Below are positions 1 through 15,555 of a stretch of DNA of 64,000 nucleotides, piece by piece. The position numbers were made by a program, and so were the translations under genes. The stretch's first letter is position 1. The number at the start of each line of letters is the position of its first letter. Below the pieces are notes generated by a model. That model had not been told where the DNA came from, did no database searches, and worked only from the letters and a program-made list of their open reading frames with translations. Source of the DNA: Ichthyophthirius multifiliis (taxonomy: Eukaryota > Ciliophora > Oligohymenophorea > Hymenostomatida); the NCBI RefSeq assembly GCF_000220395.1, contig NW_004086277.1:40730-104729 (forward strand), written 5' to 3'.

Positions 1-327
1 AGAGAATTAGAATTTTAACTTAAAGAAATTATTAATTTTAATAATAATATATTGGAAAAGAAAAAAATTTAATGTTAAATAGAAATTGATAATTTAAAAT
101 AAGAGAATAAATTAGAAATTCAAAAACTTGATATTAAATATGAATAGACTATGAATAATACTAATCTTAAAAAATATTTTATTGATTAAGTTGAGTCTAC
201 TTATACTAGTGTTTATTCATCTTATTATGATGGAATTCATATGCATAACTATATTGTGCCTTAAAATGAAAAAACTGGATTACCATTATTTGCTATGTTA
301 AATGCATAGAATAATCAGAACTAATGA
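1..327 (+). CDS. C-terminal part of a coiled-coil protein (5' end outside window)
   Basis: Frame 1 is open from the first base to TGA at 325-327 once TAA and TAG are read as Gln. The first 55 or so residues are rich in Glu, Lys, Gln, Leu and Ile with heptad-like spacing, so they probably form a coiled coil. The last 50 residues change character (ESTYTSVYSSYYDG, then IVPQNEKTGLPLF) and look like a short non-helical tail. No domain is recognised. The start lies upstream of the window. It converges on the next gene, which ends at 786. Confidence 0.7.
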
Positions 328-785
328 TTTGGTTTTTTATGATATTAGGAATAAATTAAAAACAAACAAAAAATATATATATTTTTTAATTAATTTTATT
401 TCAAAAATATGAATACTATATTTTTTAGTATATAAAAAGATATATAATAATAATACAAAGCTTAAATATTTATTTAAATTAAATTATAAAAAAAATTATT
501 AATTATTTATTTTAATTAATATATAAATATTATAATTTTTTTTAATCATATTTTTTTTTGTTTTTTTTATAATTATCTTTTAAAAACTTAATAAATTAAA
601 GAAATCAAAAAATTAGAATAAAATGGGATAAATACAGTCTTTTTGTTATTAATTTAGTTTTAATCAAGAAACAATATATAAAAAAATAAATAGAAAAAAA
701 GTAATATTTTAATAAATATATTTAGCTTTTTTGAGGGATTTAAAATAAAATAAAAAATGTATATATTTTTAAGAATAAAAATAAA
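328..785. other. Convergent intergenic region, no gene seen
   Basis: 458 bp between two converging genes. It is almost pure A/T with short homopolymer runs. No splice-bounded frame with coding-like codon use was seen on either strand. Confidence 0.6.
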
Positions 786-1829
786 TCATAGTACACTACT
801 TAATTAATCAAATAAATCAGGTCCACCAATTTCCATTACTTTGTTTATAATATCGCCGATTTTCGATTTAGATTGAACCGCTTAATTTTCTAAGATTAAA
901 TATTATTTTTATAAGTTTTAAAATTTATTTTAATTATTTTGATATTCCATATCGATTTTTTACCATTAATACTTTTATTTATTTATATATTTTTTTTTTA
1001 TTTAAATTCATTAAAAATATTACTTTCTCAGCTTAATATTTAGATTCTAATTTATTGTATTTATCTAGAAGAGATTTATCTGATGAATTATTTAATTAAT
1101 ATAAATTTTAACCTTATTAAAGTAAATTTTCAATAACATTTTGTTTTTAATCAATAACTTTTTAGAAGTTTTCTTTCATTAAATCCAGATTTTCGTTTCT
1201 TTTAATGATTTCTTATTTAGCTTATTCTAAAATATCATTCTTTTATTTTTCGAGTATTTATTTTTATTAAAAAGCTTATTTTAATTCTATTTGTAAATTT
1301 TGAATTTTCTCATTCTATTATTTAAGTTCTTTTTAATATTTCTAAAATTCATTATTTTGTTATTTTCGTGAGTCTATCTATACTTACAATTTTATATTTT
1401 ATTATTATTATTAAAAATACTTGTTTTTTGTTTCCTCATATTCCTTTATTAACTCTTTATATTAATTTTCCATAAAAGATGTTTTTTCTTCATATTTATT
1501 TTTTATATTTATCATTTCGATTTATTATTAGGAATATTTTTAAAATATTTCTTCGTTTTTTAAATTTTTTTGAGCCATTTATAATTATTCTTATAAAACT
1601 TTATTTAATTCTGTTAGTTTTGAGTAGTTTTTTTTTAATTGATCACATTCTTATTTTAATATTTACATTTATTAGTCTTTGTCGATTTTTTTTAATTATA
1701 AAAATGAGCTTTTATCAGGACATTTTTCTAAATTTAATTAACAACCTTTCTTTATTTTAATATTTTTTGTTTATTTTTTTTATATATATATAAACTTGAA
1801 GATAGTAATGAATTATAATTATTTATCAT
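786..1829 (-). CDS. Coiled-coil protein, 313 aa, 3 exons
   Basis: Exons, complement: 1796-1829, 1024-1745, 786-971. The introns are 50 and 52 nt, both GT...AG, and the summed exons give 314 codons ending in TGA at 786-788. The middle exon encodes a long Lys/Glu/Gln/Asn-rich helix with regular Leu/Ile spacing, probably a coiled coil over most of the protein. The last 25 residues (KIGDIINKVMEIGGPDLF) form a distinct Gly/Pro-containing tail. No enzymatic motif was found. A cytoskeletal or scaffold role would be a guess. The short first exon (MINNYNSLLSS) is the least certain part. Confidence 0.75.
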
Positions 1830-2861
1830 AAGTGAACCAGCATTTTTTTATTATTAATTTAAAACAAGAATAAGTTTTATATTTATCTATTTATTTGTTT
1901 AATAATTATATTATGTTTATAAAAAAATATTTTTTATTTTTTTATAACAGATTCATTTAGATTTTTTATTTGTATTTCCTCATTTATTAAAAATTCGGAA
2001 TTTTATGATTTCCTTTTCGAAACAATACTTATTGTATGCTTATTTTCATCTTTTTATTTTAATTTATAAAATTAATTAATTTTTTATAAATAAAACCATT
2101 TTCAATTATAATTTTTATTATACAATCAAAAGAAATTCCAAGTTTAAGCTTCTCAATAAATAAAAAACTCATGTAACAAATCAAAATATTATATTTTTTT
2201 GATAAATTTATAAATATCAAAATTTTTTGGTTTTTGTTTTTTTTTTTTTTTAAACAAAAAAAAAAATATAATTTAGTAAATATGATATTAAATTTATATG
2301 TATAAAAAAAAAACATAAATAATTAATATTGAAATAATCTAATATAGATAATATATAAAGATTTTTTTAAAAATAAACTAGTTAACAAATATAATAGATA
2401 TAAATCAAATTTATATATGAAAAAAAAAAAAATATATATATTTTAATATTAAAATTTTAATTGAATATTAAATATATATATGTATATTTATAGATATATT
2501 TATTTTTATTTATATAATAAACTTTATATTTTTAATAAAATTAATATTTATATTATAAATAAAATAAAAGTTAAATATTTAATTTAATGAACTATAGAAT
2601 TTATCAAATAAATAATATTAATGTTTAAATTTCAATTATAAAAATACAAATTAAAATATATATATATATATATATAAATATAAAAATACATGTATATATA
2701 TATATATTTAATTAAATTATTAAAATTATTATTTTTATATCTCAATTTTTTTTTTTTTTTTTTTAAAGAAACTTTAAAATTTCTATTATAATATAAATAT
2801 ATGTAAAAAATAAATATTATATAAAATTAAAAAAAACACTAATTATAAATATATTTTGATT
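1830..2861. other. Intergenic region with one doubtful frame
   Basis: Upstream of the preceding minus-strand gene. Complement 1940-2320 holds a TGA-free frame that includes a stretch reading KLKLGISFDCI and NHKIPNF. Its G+C is slightly higher around 1960-2160, but no clean start, splice or homology supports it, so it is not called as a gene. The rest is poly-A/T and short TA repeats. Confidence 0.45.
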
Positions 2862-3501
2862 TCATGCTTTTTTTTCGCATTTATTTGCAGAATCTTAATA
2901 ATAATTACTACTTGCTAAATTAGTTTAATTTATTAAACCTTTCATTGTTTCCATTTCATCTTTAAGTCCTTTTATTTTCGAAGAATATTCTTCTATAGCA
3001 TCATTAGTTTACAAATATTCATCCTATATTTAATAAAAATAAATAAATTATATATTAAAAATATATATATACTTAAAGAGCACTTCTTTCGGCTGTAATA
3101 TTCTCAAGTTTATCTTCATATTATTTTGAAATATTTTACAATTACATTCTTTCTTTTATTAATTCTTCAAGAACAAAAGAGTTTTTTACCATTTCATTTT
3201 CAAAAATATCTTTTTCTCTTTTTAATTATTTTTTCATGGCTTTTAAGGAATTTAAATCCTCTAATTCTTTTTACATTTTTTCATTTTCTTCTTTGTTTTA
3301 TTTTTTAGCAATTTCGTATTATTTTTTTAAATTTTCTTCCTATTATTCGGCATCTTTTCTTATTTAGCAAATTTATTTATATTCTTTATCTAATTTTGAG
3401 CATTCCCTTTTTAAAAATATTACTTAATTACGGGTTTATTCAAATTAATTCTTTGATTTTACAATTTTTGCTGAAAATTCTTATAATACTTTATCACTCA
3501 T
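2862..3501 (-). CDS. Small coiled-coil protein, 196 aa, 2 exons
   Basis: Exons, complement: 3073-3501 and 2862-3023. One 49-nt intron in phase 0 runs from GTATAT to TATAG, and the stop is TGA at 2862-2864. Nearly the whole protein is a predicted coiled coil: charged heptads such as LKRECSKLDKEYKQI and KAMKKQLKREKDIFENEM, then a shorter helix KGLKDEMETMKGL. The tail contains a single Cys and ends KCEKKA. No known domain was recognised. Its size and composition resemble ciliary or basal-body accessory proteins, but that is only an impression. Confidence 0.8.
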
Positions 3502-3642
3502 ATTAATCTTTTTTTTTTTTTTTTTTTTTCTTATAAATTAATTTTTGTTTTTTTTTTGTCTTTATTTTATTATTTATGAAAAAAAAAAAAAAAATTAAAA
3601 ATAGAAAAAATTACCATTCATTTTATAGTATTATTAAAAATA

Positions 3643-3675
<33 letters not shown>

Positions 3676-4016
3676 TTTTATGTTGATTATATTTATATTA
3701 AAAACTTTTATTTTTTTATAAAAATCAATTTTTTTTTTTTTTACCAAAATAATCTCATAAATATTATTATATTTACTTTTTATTTAATTATAATTATTAA
3801 TATTATAATTAAATATTTTTTTAAATATATAAATTATAAAATTTTATATAATCATGCAATATTAATTAATTAAAATTTATTTTTTTAAAAAAAGCAAAAA
3901 TAACTTACATTTTTTTTTGTTTATTAAAATTTAAAATAAATAAATATAATATTTATAATTACTTTGTAGATAAAATATATCCACCATATAAGGAAATAAA
4001 TATAATAATAATATTA
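3502..4016. other. Divergent intergenic region with (TA)n
   Basis: 515 bp between divergent starts. A TA dinucleotide run lies at about 3650-3675. No other recognisable element was seen. Confidence 0.6.
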
Positions 4017-5303
4017 ATGGATTAAGATTAAAAAATAACTATAATATGTAATTTACATGAAATAATAAAAAAATTAAATTAACAAAATTAAATTTAATAA
4101 TAAAAGTAAGATAAAGTCCTATAATAATTAAACGAAAAATTATTTTTTAACACATAAATATTAAACAATGTTTAAGAAAAAATACAATAAAATTTAAAAA
4201 TAAACTAGGACTTATAATAAGAATAAAATAAAATAAAATAAATAATAAATGAAAATGATTAACAATATAATTAAATCTTAAATTAGAAAAGTTAATTATC
4301 AGAACAAGTATAATGTTTAAAACAATAAAATTAATAATAAAAACAACTCTATGAAGGTTCTAAAATATAAAACCAAGAGTAAAATATAATATAAATTTAA
4401 TAAAATAACGCACTAAAATAGAATGAAATAACTATGTTAAATAAATAAGAATAAGAAACAAGAAAAGAAATATTATAATAATAAAAAGAATTGTAAGAAA
4501 TTATATAATAAAATTAAGTCCAATAGAATGAGTAAATATAGCTTAATAAGATTAATTATAATAATATTGTTAAAGAAAAATAAAAAATGTACTTAAATTA
4601 ATAAAGGTTAAAAGTTTAAGTATAAAAAATGAAAAAAGAAATTCAAAAATAACATTAAACTACTGAAAATAGTAAAAGGATTTCTAATAATAATTTATAT
4701 TAAATAGAAGAAGAATGTGATAATTTAAATCAAAAATAATTTATTATAGAAATACTGCCTTAATTAGATACAAACTTTTAATAAAATAATAGTTTATAAG
4801 ATTATATAAAATAATAACGAAAAAAATAAAGCCGATTTAAGTAATAACGAAATTAGTTTTATAATGTTTAAAATAATTTTATAATAAATCTTGATATTGA
4901 AAATATAATTTTCTTTAATAAGAAATATTTTTATGGTTTTTTTATTATAATAGGAGCACTGGCCATTTATTTTAAAAAAAGATTTTTCTTAAAAAAAATA
5001 AATAATTTAAAAAAAAATGAATTTATGATTTTTTTTCTTTTTATATTAAGAGTATATATTTATAAAAATAAAAAATAAATTAAATTATATAAAAATTTAT
5101 AATTAAATAACTAAAACAAAAAAACATATATTTTATAAAAAAAAAAAATGCATATTTATATATATGTATATATATATATATATAATAAAAAAAATCAAAA
5201 AAAATAAATATATATATGCATATGTGTAATTATATATAATCATTAAAAACTATATATATTATTAACATTATTATTAGTATAAAAAATGCTAGTATTATTT
5301 TGA
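4017..5303 (+). CDS. Asn/Gln-rich coiled-coil protein with C-terminal membrane segment; 3' end uncertain
   Basis: One uninterrupted frame starts at ATG 4017. The first 300 codons are dominated by Gln (mostly TAA/TAG), Asn, Lys and Ile in a helical pattern. Near the end a hydrophobic segment (YFYGFFIIIGALAIYF), followed by KKRFFLKK, looks like a transmembrane helix with a positive flank, as in tail-anchored proteins. After this the frame runs on through poly-A-like sequence to TGA at 5301-5303. That overlaps the 3' end of the next gene, which ends at 5240. A one-base change in the A9 run before 5018 would end the protein at TGA 5018-5020, which is a more natural end. No homologue was recognised. 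Confidence 0.6.
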
Positions 5304-6791
5304 ATATTCATATTATAATTAATATTATTAAAGTTAGGTGTATACGAGAAATTTCCATTAATTAACTACTTACTAAGTTTTAATTAATTATTATTATTAT
5401 TGGGAAGTACTTATAAATCAACAGCTTTAACAGACTTATCATATTTACCAATATAGTTTAAACAACTAAATTAGAATCTAATTTAATTTCCTTATTTAGA
5501 GCTTTTTAAAAATTCTTTATTTATTCCTGCTTTTTACAAATCATCATAATGAACAAAAATATTAGTAGTATCTCCATCAATAACAATGAATCCATAATTT
5601 TTATTTTCATCAAAAAATTTTAAAGTACCCGCATATCTAATATTCAAAACATCAGATAATTAATTTAAATTTGAATTTGAATTTTAAGACTTTATATATG
5701 AAGCCTCTAATTATTATTAAATATCTAATTCATTTTAAGAACTATTTTAGGCTAATTATTAAGGCTATTATAATATATTATTTTAAATTTTTTAAACTAA
5801 TTATTGATTATATTTAATCTAAAACGAAGGATTTAGTAAATTTAAAGGTTGTATAGAAGGTTATTATTGTTAAATATTATTTATATTTTAAGAAAATATC
5901 TATAAAGATTCGTTTGAATTTATTTCATTTTGTCTTAAACTTTGAATGCTTGTTTATATAATTTAATTATTATTTAATAAATTTTATTATGTTTAATTAA
6001 TTTCAAAACTTAAATTAGTGTTTAAATTATTTTTAAAATTTAATTCTTAATTTAAAGGAGATTTATTATCATTTAATAGAAATTCAGGAATGTCATATCT
6101 AAAAGAAGGCTAAAATGGATTATATATTGCTGATTTTAATGTATCAGAAAGGGATTTTTTATGCTTTCTTTTCATTGTTTATTATTATTTTTTGTTATTA
6201 TTTGATGGTGAGTCATTTAATATCTATAAATATTGTATATATAAATATAAATATAAATATAAATATAAATATAAATATAATATATAATATATATTATTAT
6301 ATATTATTATTTATTATCTATTTATATTATTTTTACTAAATTTTATAAATTTTATTATATTTGCTCATCTACTTAGTCTTCATTTGTTTCTATTTAATAA
6401 TCTTTTAAAATCTTTTTATTTTTTAAAATTTTTATCATTTTTTTATTTTTACTTCTGTTTTTATTTTATCATCAATTTCGTTTTCTTAATTATTAATTTT
6501 TATAACATCAAAATGTGTTTCATTTTAATCTTAATAAATATTAATAGATTAATTTTCAAATCCATTATTTATAATATATGAAGTTAAATATAATTTATCC
6601 TAATCTATTTTATATATATTTATTTTTGATTTAAAAATTAAAGATATTAATTCTAAGTTAAGCTTTTTTTTTAAAAAAAAATTAATAAAAAATAATTTTA
6701 AATTTTATACTCTTTCGAAACATTTTAAACTAGGATTTTAATAAAAATCTTTTTCATTTTAAATGAACTATTCTAATTTTTTTGATATCAT
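5240..6791 (-). CDS. Cold-shock-domain RNA-binding protein, 449 aa, 4 exons
   Basis: Exons, complement: 6711-6791, 6453-6662, 6337-6411, 5240-6223. All introns are phase 0 (48, 41 and 113 nt). The N-terminal 350 residues are low-complexity Asn/Gln/Ser-rich sequence. A single cold-shock domain follows: GTLKFFDENKNYGFI carries the RNP1 motif and NIFVHYDDL the RNP2 motif, then a shortened strand 4-5 region. The end is Asn-rich. CSD proteins bind single-stranded RNA or DNA and usually act in translation control or mRNA packaging. The long disordered arm suggests granule-type assembly (inference). Start codon: the first ATG of the spliced frame. It is convergent with the preceding gene. Confidence 0.88.
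6224..6336 (-). repeat. Hexanucleotide ATAAAT repeat inside intron 3 of the cold-shock gene
   Basis: The 113-nt intron is twice the usual length here because it contains about seven copies of a 6-bp unit (ATAAAT on the + strand, roughly 6238-6283) plus a TATAT run. Splice borders are GT and AG. Confidence 0.75.
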
Positions 6792-7457
6792 CTTTAAAAT
6801 AAATATTAAAATATAAAATTTAATAGTTAATAATTATTTAAATTAATAAAATCTTAATAATTAAAAATTTAATTTTTTTTTTATATATAAAAAATAAATT
6901 AAATTAAATAGTAAAAAAGTTTAAAAATTGCCTGAAAATTTTTTTTTTTTTTTTTTTTTTTTACATTTTAATCTTTGAGTTATTTTAAATGCTCTATACA
7001 TTTTTTTTTAAATCTATTTATAATAATTTATTGTATTAAAAACTGCTAATGATATAGTTTTCAGTAAATTATTTAAACCCTAATTTTTTTTTTAATTTTA
7101 TTATTTTTTTTAAAAATAATAATATAAAAACAATATTTTATATTGATATTAAAAATTATTTATGTGTAACTAAAAAAATATTAATACATTAGGAGTTTTT
7201 ATGATTTCTATATTATTATCAATAAGGACTGATATTAAATCTTAGTTTAACTCCATGTGTTATTTTAAAAATATAAACTTTTTGTTTTTATTATTATTTT
7301 AAGATATGTTTTTTATAAAAAATTAATATATTTTATTTTTAGTATTTAAAAACTAATATTATAAAAGAAAATAAAGTATTAAATATAATAATTTTATAAT
7401 AAAGTATAAAATTAAAATAATTTATGATAATATATACTTTTGATTATAATTATTATT

Positions 7458-7491
<34 letters not shown>

Positions 7492-7515
7492 TATAATCTT
7501 TCATTAAAAAAAAAT
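6792..7515. other. Intergenic region, nothing recognised
   Basis: 724 bp upstream of the cold-shock gene and downstream of the oxidase gene. It has poly-T and poly-A runs (about 6940-6961 and 7464-7490). A slightly less AT-rich patch at 7180-7260 has no supported frame. Confidence 0.5.
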
Positions 7516-8427
7516 TCATTCATCTGGTTTTTTATCTTTTGAAGAACATCCACAATTACCACCCCATCTTTCTTAAATTTTACTACAATCAAATTCTTCT
7601 TTTTTAAGACTTTTATTAACAATATTATGTAATTAGCACATATATTCCATAAAATCTTCCCTTCCTCTACCTTTAAATTAAAAATCTTTAGTATGCTCTA
7701 GGAAATGTTATGCACATTCTTTACAAGGATAAAATTAACCGCTAAAATAAATAAATATTAATAAATATAAAAAGTAAAATTATATAAAATATAAAACAAA
7801 TATAAAAAATTATATTTAAATACTTACAATAATATATATAAATATATATGTATTTTATAAAATATATATAAATATTTATTTTTAAAATAAAAAAAATATA
7901 TTTATATTATTAAAATCTTTAAATAATTTTTTACAATAAATTCAAAAATAAATTAGTTCTATCTACAAAATCTTTTGTAACTTCCACAGGATATGTTGCT
8001 GAAATCATATGTAATAATGTCCATCCGGCATTTCCTAATTATTCCCTGGTAATAAATTGAGAATAATGTTTTTCTGTATTTTAATTTTATAAATTATAAA
8101 ATATTATTAAATTAATATAAGAATACCATATGCATTTTAATCTTTATTTTCTACATCTTTCTCGTTTTTTTCCTATTTATCTTTTTCTTTATTATCATCA
8201 TCAGAATCATTTATGCTAAATGTATAAGGATCTTATCCTTTTTTATTTCCTCCCCATTCATCTGGTAATGAATGTTAAAAAAATTTATGAATTCGATTTA
8301 ATTGAAGTTTATTTTAAGAAGCTTTTTCATGATTACGATCAAAATTATTTATGGTTGTTATAAAAAACAAAATTATAATAAATATAAAAGATGAGATTAT
8401 TGCTAAAGTTCCTTTTTGTTTTGTCAT
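7516..8427 (-). CDS. ERV1: Erv1/ALR-type FAD-linked sulfhydryl oxidase, 221 aa, 3 exons
   Basis: Exons, complement: 8127-8427, 7935-8073, 7516-7741. The introns are 53 and 193 nt. The enzyme oxidises thiols to disulfides using FAD and O2 or cytochrome c. The core motifs are present in order: GNAGWTLLHMISATYP (FAD-binding helix), FYPCKECAQHF with the active-site CxxC, and LHNIVNKSL (FAD and fold). A Cys-rich end follows (FDCSKI...GGNCGCSS). The N-terminus has one hydrophobic helix (residues 7-27, LAIISSFIFIIILFFI) followed by a charged linker. This fits membrane-anchored Erv proteins of the secretory pathway (Erv2/Erv-like) as well as mitochondrial ones, so the compartment is open. The frame across the CxxC splice (…LNLF|GQFYPC…) supports the join. 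Confidence 0.9.
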
Positions 8428-9020
8428 TTTTTAAAATTTAATGAAAATATAGTATTTTCTAAGATATAAATTATTGAAAAATATTATATTATTATTTAAT
8501 ATATATATATATATATATATCTAATTAAAATTATTAGTATGTATATAATATATTTATTTTTTTTAACAATATTTTTTATAATAATTTTTTTATTTATATT
8601 AATTCACGTTATTTTTTATCTTAATTATAATAATTTTTTTAAATATTTTATTAAATTTATTATTGAAATCGAATGAAATAAAAATGTTTAATTTTTTTTT
8701 TTCTACATTAAATAATTTATATTTTAGATTTATTAATATTTATTTTTTTTTATGTAAAAAAAAAATATACTTAATTATTTTTTACTATATTTTAAAAAAT
8801 AACTATGTTAATAATTCGTTTTTCAATAATTATATTATTAATGGCTATTAGTTGGAACAATTTTTCTTCATCTCCATAAATATAAAATTATATATTAGAT
8901 TATCAGTAAATTAAAATAATTAATAAATAAATAATCACATTTCTTTTCTTTTTTTTCTTTTTTTTTTAAAAAAAAGATCTAATCTATAATCAATATAAAA
9001 TTTCTTCTTCTAATATTTAT
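8428..9020. other. Divergent intergenic region
   Basis: 593 bp between the oxidase and SUN gene starts. It contains a TA run near 8499-8520 and poly-T runs. No gene is supported. Confidence 0.55.
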
Positions 9021-10508
9021 ATGGATAATTTAGTTTATTTAGCAATACTAAATACATAATACTATTAAAGGAAATGTTTGATAATATAGATATAGAAAAT
9101 CTACTTAGTAAGTTTTTAATGGCAAGAAAAACGAATACAAAATAATAAAAATTTCCTGATTCAAATAATAATTTTGCCTCTTTGTATGGAGGAGCAACAA
9201 TAATTGATAAAAATCCTGAGTCATAAAATGCTAAATATGTATTAGATGATAATTATGATAAGTTAGTTTTTTTTTTAAATATAACTTTATCTTTGTTTTA
9301 TAAATATAAATAGATATATGGTTAACGAATGTAGTGTTTAAAATAAATTTATTGTTATTAGTTTAAAAGAAGATATTAATATAAGCGGTTTTTCAATAAT
9401 AAATAAAGAATTTTATTCATCAAATGTCAAAAATATATTAGTAAAAAATTAAATAAAATAAATATATAAAAAAAATTAATTTAAAAGATTTATGGAAGCA
9501 ATGAATATCCAGTAAAAAAATGGCTTGAATTAGGAAACAAAAAAGCTAAAAATATTAATGAATGGCAATATTTTGAATTATAACAAATGTGGGCAAGATA
9601 TGTAAAATTTGAGTTTAAAAGTCATTATGATGAAGAATATTATTGCACAATAACATAAATAAAGTAAGTTTTTTTGATAAATTTAAATTATTTAATATGC
9701 TTATAAAATAAGAGTTTATGGAAGCCCAATATTGGCTGATTTTAAAAAAGATTTTATGGATTAATAAAACTAATCTGAAAAAACAAATTCAAAAAATAAA
9801 GAAGATGAATATCTGTAAAAAATAAATAAAGGAATTAATAATAGACAAAAAGATTAAACTAATTATAATTTAACGTTAGAAAAATTTAATAATACATAAT
9901 TTACAAATACTAGTAATATATTAATTTAATTAAAATGAAAATAAAAATATATTAATTAACAAAAGCTAATCAAAATCCTAATTAAGTAAAATAATGGAGA
10001 AATATATTTTGGGAAACCAAAAACGATTTATTAGAATCTTTGTAATAATAATAAAAACAAGACAAAGAATCTATATTTACTTTTCTTACAAAAAATATTA
10101 AAGTAATATATTGTATTTAATATAATGTTTTTTTTTATTAATTATAAGGATATTTAATAATTTTAAGGCTTTTTTGTAAATTAATAAACGTAATAGAATT
10201 AAGAATTTAATTAATAACTAGAATAATATTAATAATAGTTAAAGTAAAATGAATAAAATTCTAATAAAATCTAAAATAAAATTTAAACAAATAGTGACAA
10301 TATTGAATAGTTAGTAATAAATATTATATAAAAAATTTAATAATATATTTAAAATTAAATAAATAAGTAATAATAAATTTAATAAATGAAAGAATAATTC
10401 TATATTATATAAATAGCATTACTTATTTTAGGAATTTTTTTATTTTTATTAATATTGTTTCCTAAAAAAATAATAATATAAAGAACAGGAGGATTGCATT
10501 TAAGATGA
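9021..10508 (+). CDS. SUN-domain protein of the SLP1/SUCO (mid-SUN) type, about 400 aa, 7-8 exons
   Basis: Supported exons: 9074-9261, 9314-9440, 9488-9663, 9713-9912, 9966-10102, 10149-10508. All introns are 46-53 nt and all phases are consistent. An extra 12-nt exon at 9021-9032 can be spliced in frame and would give an earlier ATG; otherwise the start is 9074. The SUN domain occupies about residues 40-190: NFASLYGGATII, then the YVLDDNYD region, FIVISLKEDINISGFSI, and YGSNEYPVKKWLELG. A Gln-rich coiled stretch follows. A C-terminal hydrophobic helix (IALLILGIFLFLLILF) is probably a membrane anchor. SLP1-type SUN proteins sit in the ER/nuclear envelope and protect or fold membrane proteins. 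No signal peptide is visible. Confidence 0.85.
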
Positions 10509-10731
10509 TAAATTATTAATTATAAAGTAGAAATATAAGAAAAATATTATTAATAAAATAAAAGTATAGATTTCTTAAAATTAAATTATATATTATATAT
10601 TATATATTATATATTATATATTTATTTTATTTTCTTTTTTATCCATATAAATTTATTATTAATTTTTTAAAAAAATTAATTTTATTATTTTTTTATATTT
10701 ATTTTATAATTATTATCTTTTTTTTATATTT
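10509..10731. repeat. Convergent spacer with heptanucleotide TATATTA repeat
   Basis: The 223-bp spacer between two 3' ends contains about five tandem copies of a 7-bp TATATTA unit (about 10586-10622). The rest is A/T-only sequence. The same unit recurs at 41337-41376, also in a convergent spacer. Confidence 0.7.
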
Positions 10732-13639
<2,908 letters not shown>

Positions 13640-13869
13640 TTTTTGTTTTATATATATATATATAATTATATATTAGATAGATTTTTTTATTTTAAAAAAA
13701 AAAAAAAAGGAATACCTTTTTTCTAGAAAAGTAAAATTAATTTATTTTAATTTAATATTATATATAGTTTAATAAAAACATTATTTTTTATATATTAAAT
13801 AAAAAATTATAAATATAATATTTACCAGTAAAAAATAAATAAAATATAAAATACATTAATAAAAAAATA
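13640..13869. promoter_or_regulatory. 230-bp shared divergent promoter region
   Basis: All upstream sequence of both the m-AAA protease and the PH-like protein lies in these 230 bp. It contains a TA run (about 13652-13663), an A13 run and otherwise only A/T. No defined box is recognisable. Confidence 0.4.
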
Positions 13870-15519
13870 ATGTCTTAATAAGTATAAGATTATTTAATTT
13901 AACTCTATCCCCAGTACCAAGAAAAAATCTTAGAATTCGAAGATTTTAAACAGATATTAACTTAAATGGGCGTTATATATCCACTTTGTGATTTTGATCC
14001 ATAAACAATTGAAGAACTATACACATATGTTCAATAAAAATAAGGAAATAAAGTAACATATGAAGCATTATTAGGATTAACAATAAATATATTACGAGCT
14101 AGGACAAGTTTAAGCTTATAAAGCGATATGAATGATTAACAAAAAGCGATATATGAGGAAATACATGAATATATAGATAGCATAAGTCCTGAAATAATGG
14201 ATTAAATGAAACATATATATGAAATTTGTAATAAAAAAGGTAAAAAACAAATACAAGAAATCGAATAATAAACAAAAGAAATGTAAAATCTAAACTAGAA
14301 TGAAAAAGAGGAAATAAATTTGCTTTTTAATTGCCTAAAAGATAAAATGAAATAAACAATAGAACCAGAAATATTCGGAAATTTTACAATTTTATTAGAA
14401 AAATATTGGCTAAAAGATATAAATATATATGAAATAAAAACTGATAATGAAAAAAATACATAATAAATATAAAAAAATACCGAATAAAAAACTAAAAAAT
14501 AAAGCTTAGATAATAATAAATATGATTTATAAGAAAAATTTTATAAATATGACTATATGTAAGATTTGTTATAAAAATTATATTTCTTTAAATAAATTAA
14601 ATCACAAACTAAATAATATTATGATAATTTAACTGAAATATTTAATATTTCGTAAATCATATGTGCTAAACTAGATGCTTATGAAAGTGAAATTACAGAA
14701 ATATAATTACAAAAACAAAAATAATATGAAGAAAAACTTGATTTAGAATAACATATAATCTATTTGGAAAACGAAATAAAAAAAATGAATTTACATAGGG
14801 AAGATTTAGAAGAATAAATGGAAAATTTAATTAATTAAAATGAACTTTTGGAAGAAAAAAATTCCTTTTTATATAATAAATAGAATGATTTATTAAAAAA
14901 AATTGAAGAAGAAAAATAAAACAAAATTGAATTAATGCATTTAAATAAATAATATGTAAATCTATAACAAAAATATGAGAATTTAAATAAAGAATACTAA
15001 TAAAAAAAAATAGAAAGTGATAAAATGTTTGAACTATTTTAAAAAGAAGAAGAAACTTCTCTATCATAAAAACTAGAAATAAATAGTAAAAAAAAAGAAA
15101 TTTAAGAAATATAATAAACTAATTAATATTTAATTTAAACATTAAAAGACGAATAAAAAAACTTAAAAATGTAAATTAACAATTTATAAGAATAAATAAA
15201 TCAAATTTAAAATGAAAATAAAGAAAAAGATCAAAAATATAATTTTTTATAGTAAGAAAATTAAATTTTATAATAAAAAAATGAAATATTAATCATAGAT
15301 AATAAAAAAAGAAATATGTAAAACAATATTAAATAAAGTAATTTTTCTTAAAATAATATAAATAGAATTTCATTTAATAGATATTCTTTACTTCCTTTAA
15401 ATAAATTATTTAATGAAAAAAAAAAAAAAAATTAAATATAAACAAATGATAAAATAGATTCATAAATTTTCAACTGTTCTATACGAAGTTCTATAGATAT
15501 TAATAATAACTATATCTAA

Positions 15520-15555
<36 letters not shown>

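Noticed and set aside
2059-2316. Minus-strand frame upstream of the first coiled-coil gene
   Set aside because: Start region is poly-Phe/Lys of spacer type. A part looks slightly coding, but it could not be spliced in frame to the downstream gene, so it is mentioned only as doubtful.
4923-4953. An 18-nt intron before GAGCACTGGCC in the membrane-tail gene
   Set aside because: Far below the 35-80 nt range of introns here, and the frame is already open without it.
7070-7085. TTTAAACCCTAA as a telomere-like sequence
   Set aside because: Single occurrence, wrong repeat for oligohymenophoreans, inside ordinary spacer DNA.
8663-8851. Short Phe/Asn-rich plus-strand frame
   Set aside because: Composition equals that of random AT-rich spacer; no neighbouring exon, splice site or homology.
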